Below, piece after piece: positions 24,318-32,433 of a DNA stretch of 46,009 nucleotides (the stretch's first letter is position 1; each line of letters opens with the position of its first letter). The DNA comes from a virus. A program made the position numbers and the translations under genes. The stretch is taken from IMG/VR virus record IMGVR_UViG_3300025647_000058, positions 1 to 46,009 of that record; one strand, 5' to 3'. The notes beneath the pieces are model-generated. The model was not told the DNA's origin, made no database searches, and saw only the letters and a program-made list of their open reading frames with translations.

Positions 24318-25013
24318 TTAAGCCGTGGCTGTTGGCGCGTCAGTTGGTTGCTCTGTATTGCCGCCGCTATCATTAGATTGATTGTGTGGATGACCATCAA
24401 GGCTAACACCACTCGCTGTAATAACATCACCTGATGGTGTTATCTTGGCGCCGTTTAAATCAAAACCGCCTGGAGCAATGCCAGTTACTTTACTGCCATC
24501 AATAACAATACTGACGTCAGCATTTTTAATTCTTATCTCACCATCATCAAGCGCAATTTTTACCGTGCCGTTGCGAGTTTGAATAACCATGGCCGTGGCA
24601 TCTTCTTCGGCAATAGTTATGTTGGTCATAATGTCAGGAACAAACCTAGCATCACTAAAGCTGTGCATACGGCTAGTAGGCGGCTCTACGTTGCCGTAAG
24701 ATTGCAAGAACAAGCTAATATCTCTATCACTTGCATCTATCCAACCTTTATCACCAACCTTCACTGGGAATGAAACAAACCTATCACCAGCGCCGGCAGT
24801 GAATACTGGCAAGCCTTCGATAACATCGCGCTCATACGAAACACCATCTTGAGCCACTATTTTAATTAATGGCCTAACGTTTACTTTTGTTCGGCTAATA
24901 ACCTTAGTTACGATACAGGGCGTTGATACTTCAATCGCACGCTTTACCGCCGCTAAAATGTCCTTAACCAGATCAACCATTAGATTGTCATTGTCATCAA
25001 TTTCATCACTCAT
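24318..25013 (-). CDS. Membrane-piercing baseplate spike (Gp138/gpV-like)
   Basis: A 231-residue protein. N-terminal helix and OB-like region (PCIVTKVISRTKVNVRPLIK) precede a beta-prism region (TVKIALDDGEIRIKNADVSIVIDG), as in phi92 gp138 and P2 gpV. The C-terminal part holds DGHPHNQ, a His-x-His pattern which in these spikes binds an iron ion at the apex; here it is followed by a flexible Thr/Gln-rich tail, which is unusual at a tip. It is overlapped by the hub gene stop by four bases. Trimerises and pierces the outer membrane on contraction. Confidence 0.82.
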   Translation of the reverse strand: MSDEIDDNDNLMVDLVKDILAAVKRAIEVSTPCIVTKVISRTKVNVRPLIKIVAQDGVSYERDVIEGLPVFTAGAGDRFVSFPVKVGDKGWIDASDRDISLFLQSYGNVEPPTSRMHSFSDARFVPDIMTNITIAEEDATAMVIQTRNGTVKIALDDGEIRIKNADVSIVIDGSKVTGIAPGGFDLNGAKITPSGDVITASGVSLDGHPHNQSNDSGGNTEQPTDAPTATA

Positions 25014-25843
25014 CGTTTTTTGTCAATCCTGTTGCATTCGGCTATGTAATAAAATGGCACATCACGGCTAGTGACGTGGAACGGAAGCACTCGAACGGTA
25101 TAAGACCCATTTAATGACGGGTTTATTTCTGATGTTAAATCTATTTGGCCGCCAATTTTGGTCACGTTATCAAATAGCATTTTCATCTTGGCGCCGTACT
25201 CAGTGCCCTCTGCTGATATCAAACCGCTAGACTTGTCGAGTATGCGTACAGGCAATCCATTGGCAGGAGTTTCGGCCTCTTTAATATACAGCGTTTTATT
25301 ATCGACATAAACATCGGCACCCGTTAACGCTTCAAGCTGGTTAAGCGATGCTTGGGCGGAGCCCGTAAAAGAGTATCGAGCAATTTTCTTATCAGGTATT
25401 TCAAACGATAATTTATAGCCGTTATCCTCTGCTACCCAAGCGGCAATCGATGACATGTCAGTTATCTCTGACGCGCTTCTAGACACGATTTTAGAGCGAT
25501 TATCATAACCTTGAATACAGGTTAGCCTTACGCCTACATTGGGCTTTGGCGTTGACTGAGAGCGGAACACAGTACCAGTATATAAAGTCGTTGTGCCAGT
25601 GCTAACTCGTCCAACTTCAACAATAATCGATATCCTTTTACCACGCTGTAAAAATGGATTTGTTTCTTTCAGTATTTGCTCGCGAGCTGTGCGGCTTATA
25701 TTTAAAATCACCACCTCGCACTGATTCATAATGGTATTGGATTTTTTGATTCCTTTTGCCTCAATATTTAGCCCTTCATACCACGTTATTTTATCGCCAA
25801 CAATAATGGCAACCTTAACGATACGTTGATCTAATTCGCTCAT
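25010..25843 (-). CDS. Baseplate hub protein (gpD-like)
   Basis: A 277-residue protein upstream of the spike, corresponding to the hub that links the tail tube to the spike trimer (T4 gp27/P2 gpD-like fold). The beta-barrel pattern (LNIEAKGIKKSNTIMNQCEVVILNISRTAREQI) is typical of these hubs. There is also an internal domain with SARY-like hydrophobic helices (ARYSFTGSAQASLNQLEALTGADVYVD). It overlaps the spike start by four bases and its own ATG overlaps the plug gene. Assigned by order and pattern. Confidence 0.8.
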   Translation of the reverse strand: MSELDQRIVKVAIIVGDKITWYEGLNIEAKGIKKSNTIMNQCEVVILNISRTAREQILKETNPFLQRGKRISIIVEVGRVSTGTTTLYTGTVFRSQSTPKPNVGVRLTCIQGYDNRSKIVSRSASEITDMSSIAAWVAEDNGYKLSFEIPDKKIARYSFTGSAQASLNQLEALTGADVYVDNKTLYIKEAETPANGLPVRILDKSSGLISAEGTEYGAKMKMLFDNVTKIGGQIDLTSEINPSLNGSYTVRVLPFHVTSRDVPFYYIAECNRIDKKR

Positions 25844-26184
25844 AGGTCGGTTACCGTTCGATAGGCTTCTGACTCGCTCGCCGTCATGTAGTAAAGGAAT
25901 TGAGATAAACCGAAGCGGGTATAATCTGGTATTTCGTCCTCAGATATTTGCAGTAGCAAATTACCGTTAACCTCTTGGCTGCGATATACAAGTAACGGCA
26001 CATCATTAAACATCTTGAAGCCGCTAATAAGCCACACACCGTTATTAGTTAGCCTTTGGCTATTGATATCCAAATCATAAGCCATGGCACCATCAATTGA
26101 ATAAATCTTAATATCGTAGTTGTTGCCGCCAAGCGGGATGCTAAATTGTTGGCTTGGTACTGCGCTGATTTGCACTAGCTGCAT
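25840..26184 (-). CDS. Baseplate plug protein (Pam3 gp18-like)
   Basis: A 114-residue, mostly beta protein (PSQQFSIPLGGNNYDIKIYS, LLLQISEDEIPDYTRFGLSQFLYY). Its pattern and its place between the Dit-like protein and the hub match the plug of cyanophage Pam3 baseplates. It closes the tube before infection in that system. It overlaps both neighbours by one to four bases. The family assignment is by resemblance and position. Confidence 0.75.
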   Translation of the reverse strand: MQLVQISAVPSQQFSIPLGGNNYDIKIYSIDGAMAYDLDINSQRLTNNGVWLISGFKMFNDVPLLVYRSQEVNGNLLLQISEDEIPDYTRFGLSQFLYYMTASESEAYRTVTDL

Positions 26185-26735
26185 TATAAAATACCCCCAG
26201 ACTTGAGAATGTCTAACAGTGTTGTTGTTTTTTCTTGCGGTAACTTAGTGCCACTATCAACTGGATCCGCGTCTGATGCATTGTTAACCTTACTGGCGGG
26301 TAAGTCGCCCGTTTTTACATCAGCAAACTTCTGTTCAACAAAGTTAATGTTAATGGCAATCGTGTTGGCAATGCGAGAACTTTCGCTATACGGGTATGCC
26401 TCGATATACATTGAATCAAACGTGTCTACACGGTTTTGAATGGTGAACTTGGTGTTATTATTGTCAGCCGCTTTTAACTTGGCATAAGCCTCTTTAAAGT
26501 CGTCAGGGCTTAATATTGCCGTAACGTTGACGCGAGTCTGGTTTTTAATCTTGTTGTCAGAAACAACGGTTCCATCCTCAAGCGTATGCTCTGCGAATGT
26601 ATTGCTTGGTGAAGTGGACATTTCCAATATGACAACAGTCTCAAACAACTGGTTGCCATCCGAGTCAAAAAGGGCGGTAACAGGCTCTGATGAGTTATCA
26701 GAATAAAACGCTAAAGCGCTATCTAAAAATGACAT
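26184..26735 (-). CDS. Dit-like distal tail protein
   Basis: A 183-residue protein that starts with SFLDSALAFYSDNSSEPVTALFDSDG and contains the TLEDGTVVSDNKIKNQTRVNVTAILSPDD stretch characteristic of Dit-like N-terminal domains. The C-terminal 45 residues are flexible (Ser/Asp/Lys-rich). It lies between tape measure and baseplate plug, as in Pam3-type phages, where it forms the tail-baseplate junction. Overlaps the tape-measure stop by one base. Confidence 0.8.
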   Translation of the reverse strand: MSFLDSALAFYSDNSSEPVTALFDSDGNQLFETVVILEMSTSPSNTFAEHTLEDGTVVSDNKIKNQTRVNVTAILSPDDFKEAYAKLKAADNNNTKFTIQNRVDTFDSMYIEAYPYSESSRIANTIAININFVEQKFADVKTGDLPASKVNNASDADPVDSGTKLPQEKTTTLLDILKSGGIL

Positions 26736-28207
26736 TATCGTTGCACCCCGTCAGATAGTTGTCCTATGGCCATTTCAACGTTTTGTTTCAAACCGTCGCT
26801 AAACACTTTCGAAGCTTGCTGTGATGACATTCCGCGAGCGTCAATATTCGCCCCGCCAACATTCACATTAACATTGTTTGTACGCTGGTTCATATTATAA
26901 CCGCCTTGGTTAAGCTGCGTGTTTTGGTAGGTGGCAATTTGTGCCATTGCCATATCAGTGGCCGTTGGTGCGTTATCTGGATTAAAACCTTGCTGAACAA
27001 AACCAGACTGAATGGCAATGCCACCAGAAAACACGCTTGATAAATCTAAAAAATCAGTAATGTCTTTTTTAGTATCCGTGAAGAATTTCACAAAGTCTTT
27101 CCACTTTTGCGAAATAGTATCAAATGCGCTTACCACTTTATCCTTGAACTCGTCAAACTCCCCGACAATCTCACCTATCGCTGATTTAGATCCGTTAACC
27201 CATGCTTTGATATCTTCGTATAGTAACGCAACAGCAATACCTGTAAGCGCTATTGCAGCGGCAATTAATACAAATGGAGCGATAGCAACAATAGTCGCAG
27301 CAGCAGCAGACATAATGGCAGGCAAGTAAGCGATAGTGATTGCAGCGCCAACACCAATAAAGAAGCCTTCAACAAGTGTCTGATTTTTCTTAACCCAAAC
27401 TACGATACTTTCTAGGCCGCTAAAAAACTTTGTTAACAGTGGTAAAATAGTGCTGTTTGCGCTCATCCACAATGAATTAAACACGCGCTTTGTATCATCC
27501 CACTGGTCGTTAAATTTTGCTGCACGTTCATAACCTTCTTTAGTCACGCCGCCTAGCGATTTTTGGCGCTCGATTAGCTTGTCGATTTCATAGCGAGATT
27601 GTTGCAGGGTTAATATTGTTCCTTGGTCTAATCCAAGGCGCTTACCAAATGCAAACGATTTGGCGGTACTCATTGTTTTAAAGGCTTCGGCTATTTCAGG
27701 TAGCAAGCTAAATACGTCCTTAACCTTACCGTTTGCACCAGTAGCTTGAATACCAATCATGGCTAGCGTGTTGATCATCTCGCCGCCGCCGGTGATTTCC
27801 ATATCTTGCAGCGAATTTTGAAGTGATTCAACAGTGCCACGAAACGCCTCAGCGCTGCCGCCATTTCTTGATACTGCCGCGCCCCAGGCATCTAACTCAA
27901 CAACATTAAGCCCTAATGTCTGCGAGAATTTACCAAGCGAATCTATTTGGGTAGCGTTATCGATGACACGGCTAGCGATAGCATCAAACGTCACATAGGC
28001 CGCTATCATGCCAAACATGGCCTTAGTTAAGCCACCAATACTGTGTGTATTTTCGTTATATGACTTTGTTGTATCGTCAACACCACCTGCAGCACCTTCG
28101 GCCGCGCCTTCAACATCGTCAAGCGCTTCGGCTAATTTTTCAGTATCATCAGCCGCTTTCTTAGCGTCAGTGTCGAATAGTATTGAGAACGTCGAGAGTA
28201 GGCTCAT
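26735..28207 (-). CDS. Tape measure protein (short)
   Basis: A 490-residue protein with an N-terminal helical coiled region (DTDAKKAADDTEKLAEALDDVEGAAEG), a long helical middle with several hydrophobic stretches (around residues 295-345, FIGVGAAITIAYLPAIM and following), and a C-terminal Asn/Gln-rich segment (NQRTNNVNVNVGGANID). This is the usual make-up of tape measures, which fix tail length and exit into the membrane. At about 1.5 angstrom per residue it predicts a tail of roughly 70 nm. It starts a transcription unit with an extended -10 promoter upstream and does not continue from the tube genes. Confidence 0.88.
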   Translation of the reverse strand: MSLLSTFSILFDTDAKKAADDTEKLAEALDDVEGAAEGAAGGVDDTTKSYNENTHSIGGLTKAMFGMIAAYVTFDAIASRVIDNATQIDSLGKFSQTLGLNVVELDAWGAAVSRNGGSAEAFRGTVESLQNSLQDMEITGGGEMINTLAMIGIQATGANGKVKDVFSLLPEIAEAFKTMSTAKSFAFGKRLGLDQGTILTLQQSRYEIDKLIERQKSLGGVTKEGYERAAKFNDQWDDTKRVFNSLWMSANSTILPLLTKFFSGLESIVVWVKKNQTLVEGFFIGVGAAITIAYLPAIMSAAAATIVAIAPFVLIAAAIALTGIAVALLYEDIKAWVNGSKSAIGEIVGEFDEFKDKVVSAFDTISQKWKDFVKFFTDTKKDITDFLDLSSVFSGGIAIQSGFVQQGFNPDNAPTATDMAMAQIATYQNTQLNQGGYNMNQRTNNVNVNVGGANIDARGMSSQQASKVFSDGLKQNVEMAIGQLSDGVQR

Positions 28208-28244
28208 TGATGACCTGCGTTAGTGTAGATATGATTATTGCATT

Positions 28245-28256
28245 TGATTATATCAC
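28245..28256 (-). promoter_or_regulatory. Late-type promoter of tape measure and baseplate operon
   Basis: Minus strand GTGATATAATCA, giving TGA-TATAAT, a perfect extended -10, 38 bases before the tape-measure start. No good -35, which suits an activated late promoter. Closely like the portal (41538) and sheath (31743) elements. Confidence 0.6.
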
Positions 28257-28290
28257 AAGCACAATTTCTATCTAGTATGGTAAAATATCG

Positions 28291-28319
28291 TTGACACGCT
28301 AACGCGGTAATGATAAATT
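28291..28319 (+). promoter_or_regulatory. Strong CGCG-type promoter of plus-strand cassette 1
   Basis: TTGACA (28291-28296), 17 bases containing TAACGCGGTAATGA, TAAATT (28314-28319). Nearly identical to the promoter at 15151 in the replication block. Drives 28360-28929. Confidence 0.75.
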
Positions 28320-28359
28320 GATTGTATTGAAGCATAGCGAAACACCACGGAGACATAAA

Positions 28360-28599
28360 ATGGATAAATCAACATTCAAAGCGCTTAGAAGTCAGTATAG
28401 ATCAATCCGTGCTGATGGTTATTCAATGCAAGAAAAGATAGCAAGTCTTTCGGCTAAACAGGTAGAGTTTTCAAAATCTGCTGGATTTAACTTTTGGGAT
28501 GTTAAAAAGCCATGCTCAAGAGTTGGGGTTGTTTCTATCAATGTTGCAGCAAAACTTGGATTTCCAAACTGGTGCTTCAATCACCCTAAATTCAACTAA
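28360..28599 (+). CDS. Hypothetical protein, plus-strand cassette 1 (79 aa)
   Basis: The ATG at 28360 has CGGAG at the right distance and is preferred over the upstream in-frame start at 28318, which lies inside the promoter. The protein starts MDKSTFKALRSQYRSIRADG. The C-terminal part (SVGVVSINVAAKLGFPNWCFNHP type pattern) holds two Cys and several aromatic residues. No family recognised. As the first gene behind a strong promoter facing the tail operon, it may be an early takeover protein. Confidence 0.55.
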   Translation: MDKSTFKALRSQYRSIRADGYSMQEKIASLSAKQVEFSKSAGFNFWDVKKPCSRVGVVSINVAAKLGFPNWCFNHPKFN

Positions 28600-28612
28600 T
28601 AGGCGGCAGCCA

Positions 28613-28783
28613 ATGACTAAACAATCATTCAACCCAATGACAGCAAGAAAACTGGCAAAGATAGCAATGCCAACACGTACACGCATGACTGAAAAGGAAA
28701 TGAAGAAAGCTTTAGAGGTTCGTCGACGTCGTGAGGATTTAGAAGCTGAATTAGCGCTTAAGCGTGAATATGAGGGGTTTTAG
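28613..28783 (+). CDS. Hypothetical basic coiled-coil protein (56 aa)
   Basis: ATG at 28613 (MTKQSFNPMTARKLAK). The C-terminal half is a highly charged helix (EKEMKKALEVRRRREDLEAELALKREY in parts). The upstream AGGCGGCAGCC context resembles the ribosome binding site of the gene at 16333. Function unknown. The frame upstream remains open but overlaps the preceding gene, so the shorter start is preferred. Confidence 0.5.
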   Translation: MTKQSFNPMTARKLAKIAMPTRTRMTEKEMKKALEVRRRREDLEAELALKREYEGF

Positions 28784-28785
28784 GT

Positions 28786-28929
28786 ATGAATGAATCTAGA
28801 GAGGGTTATTTAAACAGATTAGATAAAATTAATTTACAAACGATTAAAATTGGAATTATTGCAATTATTATTAGCGCATTATCAATATTGATAAGCATTG
28901 GTGTTATTGGATACAAACTTATTTTATAG
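28786..28929 (+). CDS. Small membrane protein (47 aa)
   Basis: ATG at 28786 directly after the previous stop. One long hydrophobic span (residues about 20-44, rich in Ile) after a polar N-terminus (MNESREGYLNRLDKINLQ). Likely a single-pass inner-membrane protein with cytoplasmic start. Function unknown; similar small membrane genes end other cassettes here. Confidence 0.55.
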   Translation: MNESREGYLNRLDKINLQTIKIGIIAIIISALSILISIGVIGYKLIL

Positions 28930-28931
28930 CC

Positions 28932-28956
28932 AAAAAAAGCCCTTCGCAAGAAGGGC
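28932..28956 (-). terminator. Terminator of the tube-chaperone operon
   Basis: GCCCTTC (28939-28945) and GAAGGGC (28950-28956) form a 7-bp stem with a GCAA tetraloop; the minus strand continues with seven T (28938-28932). It ends the leftward transcript from the chaperones and stands between them and the plus-strand cassette. Confidence 0.88.
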
Positions 28957-29058
28957 AATCACAACAGGATTCACAACAAAAATTAACAACAGGTTTTACA
29001 GGAAGCAAGGTAACTATATTCCTTGCTTTTTTATTTGTCAACTTTTCGTGTTTTCTTT

Positions 29059-29259
29059 CTAACTCTTTGGCTTGCTAGCATCTTTATAAGCCCAGTATGC
29101 GTTAGCATGTTTAACCATCAAAGCTTCATAAATGTTGAGCATATCTTCAACATCATAGTCTTCTCTTAATTCTTTGATCGTCGCGGCTTTTTCTCCGAGA
29201 ATGAATCCGACAATTGGCCCAATATTTTCTTGCCTAACTCGTGGGCCTTCTCCATCCAT
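29059..29259 (-). CDS. Tail assembly chaperone T part, expressed by -1 frameshift
   Basis: This frame overlaps the end of the upstream chaperone gene in the -1 register. It is open before its first ATG and lacks its own ribosome binding site. Its helical C-terminus (AATIKELREDYDVEDMLNIYEALM) is what a GT fusion would add. A slip at 29187-29193 would join residues 1-153 of the upstream frame to the last 42 residues here, a product of about 195 residues. This is the standard layout of gpG/gpGT in lambda and of many myoviruses. The 5' part of the ORF is probably not translated alone. Confidence 0.75.
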   Translation of the reverse strand: MDGEGPRVRQENIGPIVGFILGEKAATIKELREDYDVEDMLNIYEALMVKHANAYWAYKDASKPKS

Positions 29260-29645
29260 TTCTGGGAGCGACTCAAGAGGTTTGCGCTTGAAAAAAGTGC
29301 TGTGTTGTAATCATGTACTTCACGCATTAATTGCAGGGCAATATCAACATCAGGCACGGACATTTTCATTACTGCTATTGAGTCACCAAGATTGGCCACG
29401 CCTTCATCATGCACGTATTCAATATACTTGCCTTGTTCTTTCAGCATGTCTTGCAGCTTTTTAGCAAAGACCGTATCAGTCGAAAGCATCTTTTTACGTG
29501 CTGCTGAGTCGAGCAGCTCAGCGCCAAGGCCGATCATGTATAGGCCCGTATAACCATCATACCGACCAATATTATATACTCGTTCTTCTTTGTCCCCGTT
29601 GACATTACTCGTCAACGTAACTTGTTTGGGTTTCATTAATGTCAT
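29166..29645 (-). CDS. Tail assembly chaperone G-like protein
   Basis: A 159-residue protein between the tail tube and the tape measure, the position of tail assembly chaperones. It contains the stretch LGDSIAVMKMSVPDVDIALQLMREVHDYN and ends in a basic tail (SEKKPRRSKN). The -1 frame overlap with the next ORF and the slip-prone GAAAAAG near its end identify it as the G component. It coats the tape measure during assembly and is not part of the finished virion, as known for the lambda system. Confidence 0.8.
   Translation of the reverse strand: MTLMKPKQVTLTSNVNGDKEERVYNIGRYDGYTGLYMIGLGAELLDSAARKKMLSTDTVFAKKLQDMLKEQGKYIEYVHDEGVANLGDSIAVMKMSVPDVDIALQLMREVHDYNTALFSSANLLSRSQKWMEKAHELGKKILGQLSDSFSEKKPRRSKN
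29187..29193 (-). promoter_or_regulatory. Likely -1 ribosomal slippery heptamer
   Basis: Minus strand reads G-AAA-AAG, codons AAA (29192-29190) and AAG (29189-29187) in the G frame; the T frame continues directly in -1. AAAG is slip-prone in enterobacteria. The heptamer is not the best-known consensus because its first base is G, so efficiency is uncertain. Confidence 0.6.
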
Positions 29646-29747
29646 AGTTTCACCTTAAACTATTAGCACTTTAAAAGTAATCTGGCAGGGGAGGTGCGCC
29701 CTCTTCGGCTCTAGATGCCTAGCCAGTTACCGTTTGCTACTTACTTA

Positions 29748-30218
29748 CTAAAAACCAACTTCGATATTAATAGCCGGGGTACGGAAAATCTTGAACCACT
29801 TAAAGCTATAAACTGGAGTTTTGATTTTACCAGAACTTGCTAATGAAGTCGCTGCAGGACCGCTAGTGATCTTACCTTTCATCGTTGTAGTTTCGCCGTT
29901 AGGCAAAATACGAACCAAGGTAATCACATCGTTAGCACCGCGCTTACCTTTTTCGGCACGATTGGCATTGTAGATGTTTTGCATGATCTCGTGGTCGTCA
30001 GTTGCAGGGATAACCGCAAGTGATGACTCAACAGGATTTTGCACTGTCCATCCTATTGCATCGCCATTAGTACCGATTTCTAGATCCGCGATGTCAGTGT
30101 TTGGCACATCAAACGGATCGGTGTCTTTTGGAAATGCAGAGATTGGCAGGGGTAATCCTGCCGTACCTACTGGCGCATGGATCGTGTAAATCGCGCCATT
30201 GTGTGAAGTATCAGCCAT
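29748..30218 (-). CDS. Tail tube protein
   Basis: A 156-residue protein directly downstream of the sheath gene with a 10-base gap, the normal place for the inner tube. The composition is beta-rich with a long flexible loop (PFDVPNTDIADLEIGTNGDAIG) and a beta-sandwich core, typical of gp19/DUF3277-type tubes. There is a short gap of 102 bases before the chaperone gene, with a GC-rich stretch (29690-29706) which may fold. Polymerises around the tape measure. Confidence 0.82.
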   Translation of the reverse strand: MADTSHNGAIYTIHAPVGTAGLPLPISAFPKDTDPFDVPNTDIADLEIGTNGDAIGWTVQNPVESSLAVIPATDDHEIMQNIYNANRAEKGKRGANDVITLVRILPNGETTTMKGKITSGPAATSLASSGKIKTPVYSFKWFKIFRTPAINIEVGF

Positions 30219-30228
30219 TTTTAACCCC

Positions 30229-31704
30229 TTAGATTAAGCTGTGACGGCCTTCCACTTTATCCACGCTATCACGCTTAGCATAAACAAGGAGGTATTCCAT
30301 CGTATTGGTAGTTGCATTGACGGTCAGGCTAGGCCAGTAACCACGCGATTGCACATCAAGGTAAGCTTTGCCGTTGCCGGTTAGCTGTGTGATGTAATTA
30401 ATTTGTGTGGTCGTCAATGTCTTACCGACAGATATTGAGCCGTTTTCAAGAGCCTTGGAAATTCCAGCATCAATATATGATAAGCCGATAGCTTCACCTG
30501 CTAAATCTGCTGGCACTTGCTGTAGTGCAATGAACATGTTTAAGAACTGACTTTTTAAGTAAGCCTTAAGCCATTGCTCGTTCGCATGAACACCCATAGC
30601 TTTGGGAGCAGTTTCGCCACCTGTTAAACGACCACGCTGCAAGAATGAAACATTAACACCAGACTCTTGAGTTTGGCCATAATAGTTTACTGCAAGCGGA
30701 TCGTTAATGTCTGCCTGTGTACTAGTCGTCACTGATGGCGTCAAGCGGCTATCAGTGTAATACATGAAGTTAGCGCTTGCTGCTGGCTTGTCATAATCCA
30801 GTGATGCCAAAATAGCGGCTGGTAACAACTCAGGGTATTGATTAGCTAATGGTGACAACACCATGCCAGTTGATGCATAACCGCCGATCAACGCTGAAAT
30901 AGCGGCGCGATTTGTTGTGGTCACTTTAACCAGGTTCATAAACTCAACATTGCGACCATCAGCAAAAATAGCTGATTCAAGGATTTGGTCATTAGTAAGC
31001 TCATCAATAAAATTGTATGAACCAAAGTTATTATTTAACGTGGTTGATACTGACAACGTATCGGTAACGGTTTGCAATGCAATACCATTGCTGAATACTG
31101 CGCTTTCACCAAAACCAAGATCGTCAATTAAACCAGCAGTAACGGCTGTGAATGAGATATCACCGTCAGCGCTGCCATTAGTATCAAATACAAACGAAGT
31201 ACGCGAGGCGTCATAAACAACAGTCGCAGCAGCTAAGGCACCAGCTTCTAGTTGAATTTGAGTCTGCAACTCGGTAGCAATATCGGCGTAAGTGGTCGCG
31301 GCTGAAAAATCTAACGCTGCAACGTTAAAGGTTACACCCGCAAGCACAATGTCAAATGCTGCGGCGGTATACGCTTTTAGCGTGTCAAGTGATGGCAGTT
31401 TAGAACCAAATACTTGTGCGCTTGTAGCTGCATCAGCCCATCGTGCAAATTGGATATTCTTCGGTGACGTTGCCACTTTAGAAATAAAACCAAAGTAATA
31501 AGCTGCGCGTTTGTATTCTTCGCTAGTCGAGCCGAAATAATCACGGAGCGAATCAAGCGAGCTTGCGGAAAAGTTAAGCACTGAGCCAGTTGGCACACGC
31601 TCGTTAGTTGTAAATAGTCGCAGTAGTAACTCACGGGTCGGGAAGGCGTCGCCGCCACCAACCGCGCTTGTTATGTCTACGTAGCGATTGCTAGAAATAG
31701 GCAT
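30229..31704 (-). CDS. Tail sheath protein (DUF3383-like)
   Basis: A 491-residue contractile sheath. It begins with the strand ISSNRYVDITSAVGGGDAFPTRELLLRLFTTN, the typical N-terminal arm region of DUF3383-type sheaths. Its domain order is an N-terminal attachment strand, an inserted beta domain (about 110-225) and a C-terminal domain with the strand needed to join neighbouring subunits (about 440-491). The sheath-tube order confirms a contractile tail. It starts a transcription unit behind an extended -10 element. Confidence 0.9.
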   Translation of the reverse strand: MPISSNRYVDITSAVGGGDAFPTRELLLRLFTTNERVPTGSVLNFSASSLDSLRDYFGSTSEEYKRAAYYFGFISKVATSPKNIQFARWADAATSAQVFGSKLPSLDTLKAYTAAAFDIVLAGVTFNVAALDFSAATTYADIATELQTQIQLEAGALAAATVVYDASRTSFVFDTNGSADGDISFTAVTAGLIDDLGFGESAVFSNGIALQTVTDTLSVSTTLNNNFGSYNFIDELTNDQILESAIFADGRNVEFMNLVKVTTTNRAAISALIGGYASTGMVLSPLANQYPELLPAAILASLDYDKPAASANFMYYTDSRLTPSVTTSTQADINDPLAVNYYGQTQESGVNVSFLQRGRLTGGETAPKAMGVHANEQWLKAYLKSQFLNMFIALQQVPADLAGEAIGLSYIDAGISKALENGSISVGKTLTTTQINYITQLTGNGKAYLDVQSRGYWPSLTVNATTNTMEYLLVYAKRDSVDKVEGRHSLI

Positions 31705-31737
31705 TGTTTAAAGTCCTTTGCAAAGGTTTGATTAACC

Positions 31738-31755
31738 AGTGATGAGTATATCACT
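31738..31755 (-). promoter_or_regulatory. Late-type promoter and palindrome before the sheath gene
   Basis: Minus strand GTGATATACTCA contains TGA-TATACT (extended -10, hexamer 31750-31745), 41 bases before the sheath start. It is embedded in a perfect 6-bp inverted repeat AGTGAT/ATCACT (31738-31743 and 31750-31755). This fits a regulated late promoter. Confidence 0.6.
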
Positions 31756-31778
31756 TGAAGTGTATTTATAGAAATAGC

Positions 31779-31806
31779 TTGCGCTATCGCGAAAGTGTGT
31801 TAAGGT
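31779..31806 (+). promoter_or_regulatory. Putative CGCG-type promoter of clamp-like cassette
   Basis: TTGCGC (31779-31784), 16 bases with TATCGCGAAAG, then TAAGGT (31801-31806), 45 bases before the ATG at 31851. It is weaker than the other CGCG promoters but shares the spacer core. It lies back to back with the sheath promoter. Confidence 0.45.
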
Positions 31807-31850
31807 TTGTGAGTGATTAATAACAACTACCACAACAGGAACCAAAACTA

Positions 31851-32402
31851 ATGAAAATTAAAAGTAAGCTATTACGTGCTGCGCAAGTGTGCCAAGCAAA
31901 AGATGATTGGCGTGAATATCTATGTGGTATTCACATTAAAGGTAATCACGTGGAATCAACCGATGGCCACTGCTGTGTACGCATGGCCATGGATAAGCAT
32001 GTTGAAATTGAGCGAATTGTAAACATCCAAGGCAGAGTACCCGCTAAGGCTGTTAGCTCAATATTTGAGATTGGTGAAGTAGAAGCTATAGTTAAGCATT
32101 ACGATCAATTCTGCCAGCTAATCGGCGTTCAAGTTGTCGACGTTATTGAGGGCAAATATCCAGACTTTGATCGTGTTTTTCCTAAAGATGACAAAAAGAC
32201 GGCTATTAATGAAATAGGTATTAACCCTGATTACATCGGACGATTTAGCAAGATGTTTACCATCAGCAAAATGTGTCACGCTAAGGTTGAGTTGTTTGGC
32301 ATTAATAACGCCATTAAAATGATGTCACTCAATGCAATCATTAATGAAGAATACGGCAACCCAGTGTTTGTTGTTATGCCTATTCGCCTTAAAAAAGACT
32401 AA
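31851..32402 (+). CDS. Half-size sliding-clamp (DnaN)-like protein
   Basis: A 183-residue protein that resembles the second and third domains of the bacterial beta clamp without domain 1 (E. coli DnaN is 366 residues). TDGH (37-40) matches the DnaN TDGHRL motif. EGKYPDFDRVFP (100-111) matches DnaN EGxFPDYRRVLP. The ending VVMPIRL (174-180) matches DnaN YVVMPMRL. By this alignment, the hydrophobic pocket that binds clamp-binding peptides (T172, G174, H175, P242, R246, V247, V360, M362 in E. coli) is kept as T37, G39, H40, P104, R108, V109, V174 and M176. A ring of three would have six domains, as in PCNA. Whether it is a processivity clamp, host-clamp partner or decoy is open. Ribosome binding site ACAGGA. 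Confidence 0.8.
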   Translation: MKIKSKLLRAAQVCQAKDDWREYLCGIHIKGNHVESTDGHCCVRMAMDKHVEIERIVNIQGRVPAKAVSSIFEIGEVEAIVKHYDQFCQLIGVQVVDVIEGKYPDFDRVFPKDDKKTAINEIGINPDYIGRFSKMFTISKMCHAKVELFGINNAIKMMSLNAIINEEYGNPVFVVMPIRLKKD

Positions 32403-32433
32403 ACCCAAACAACCGATGTCAGCAAGGAGTAAC

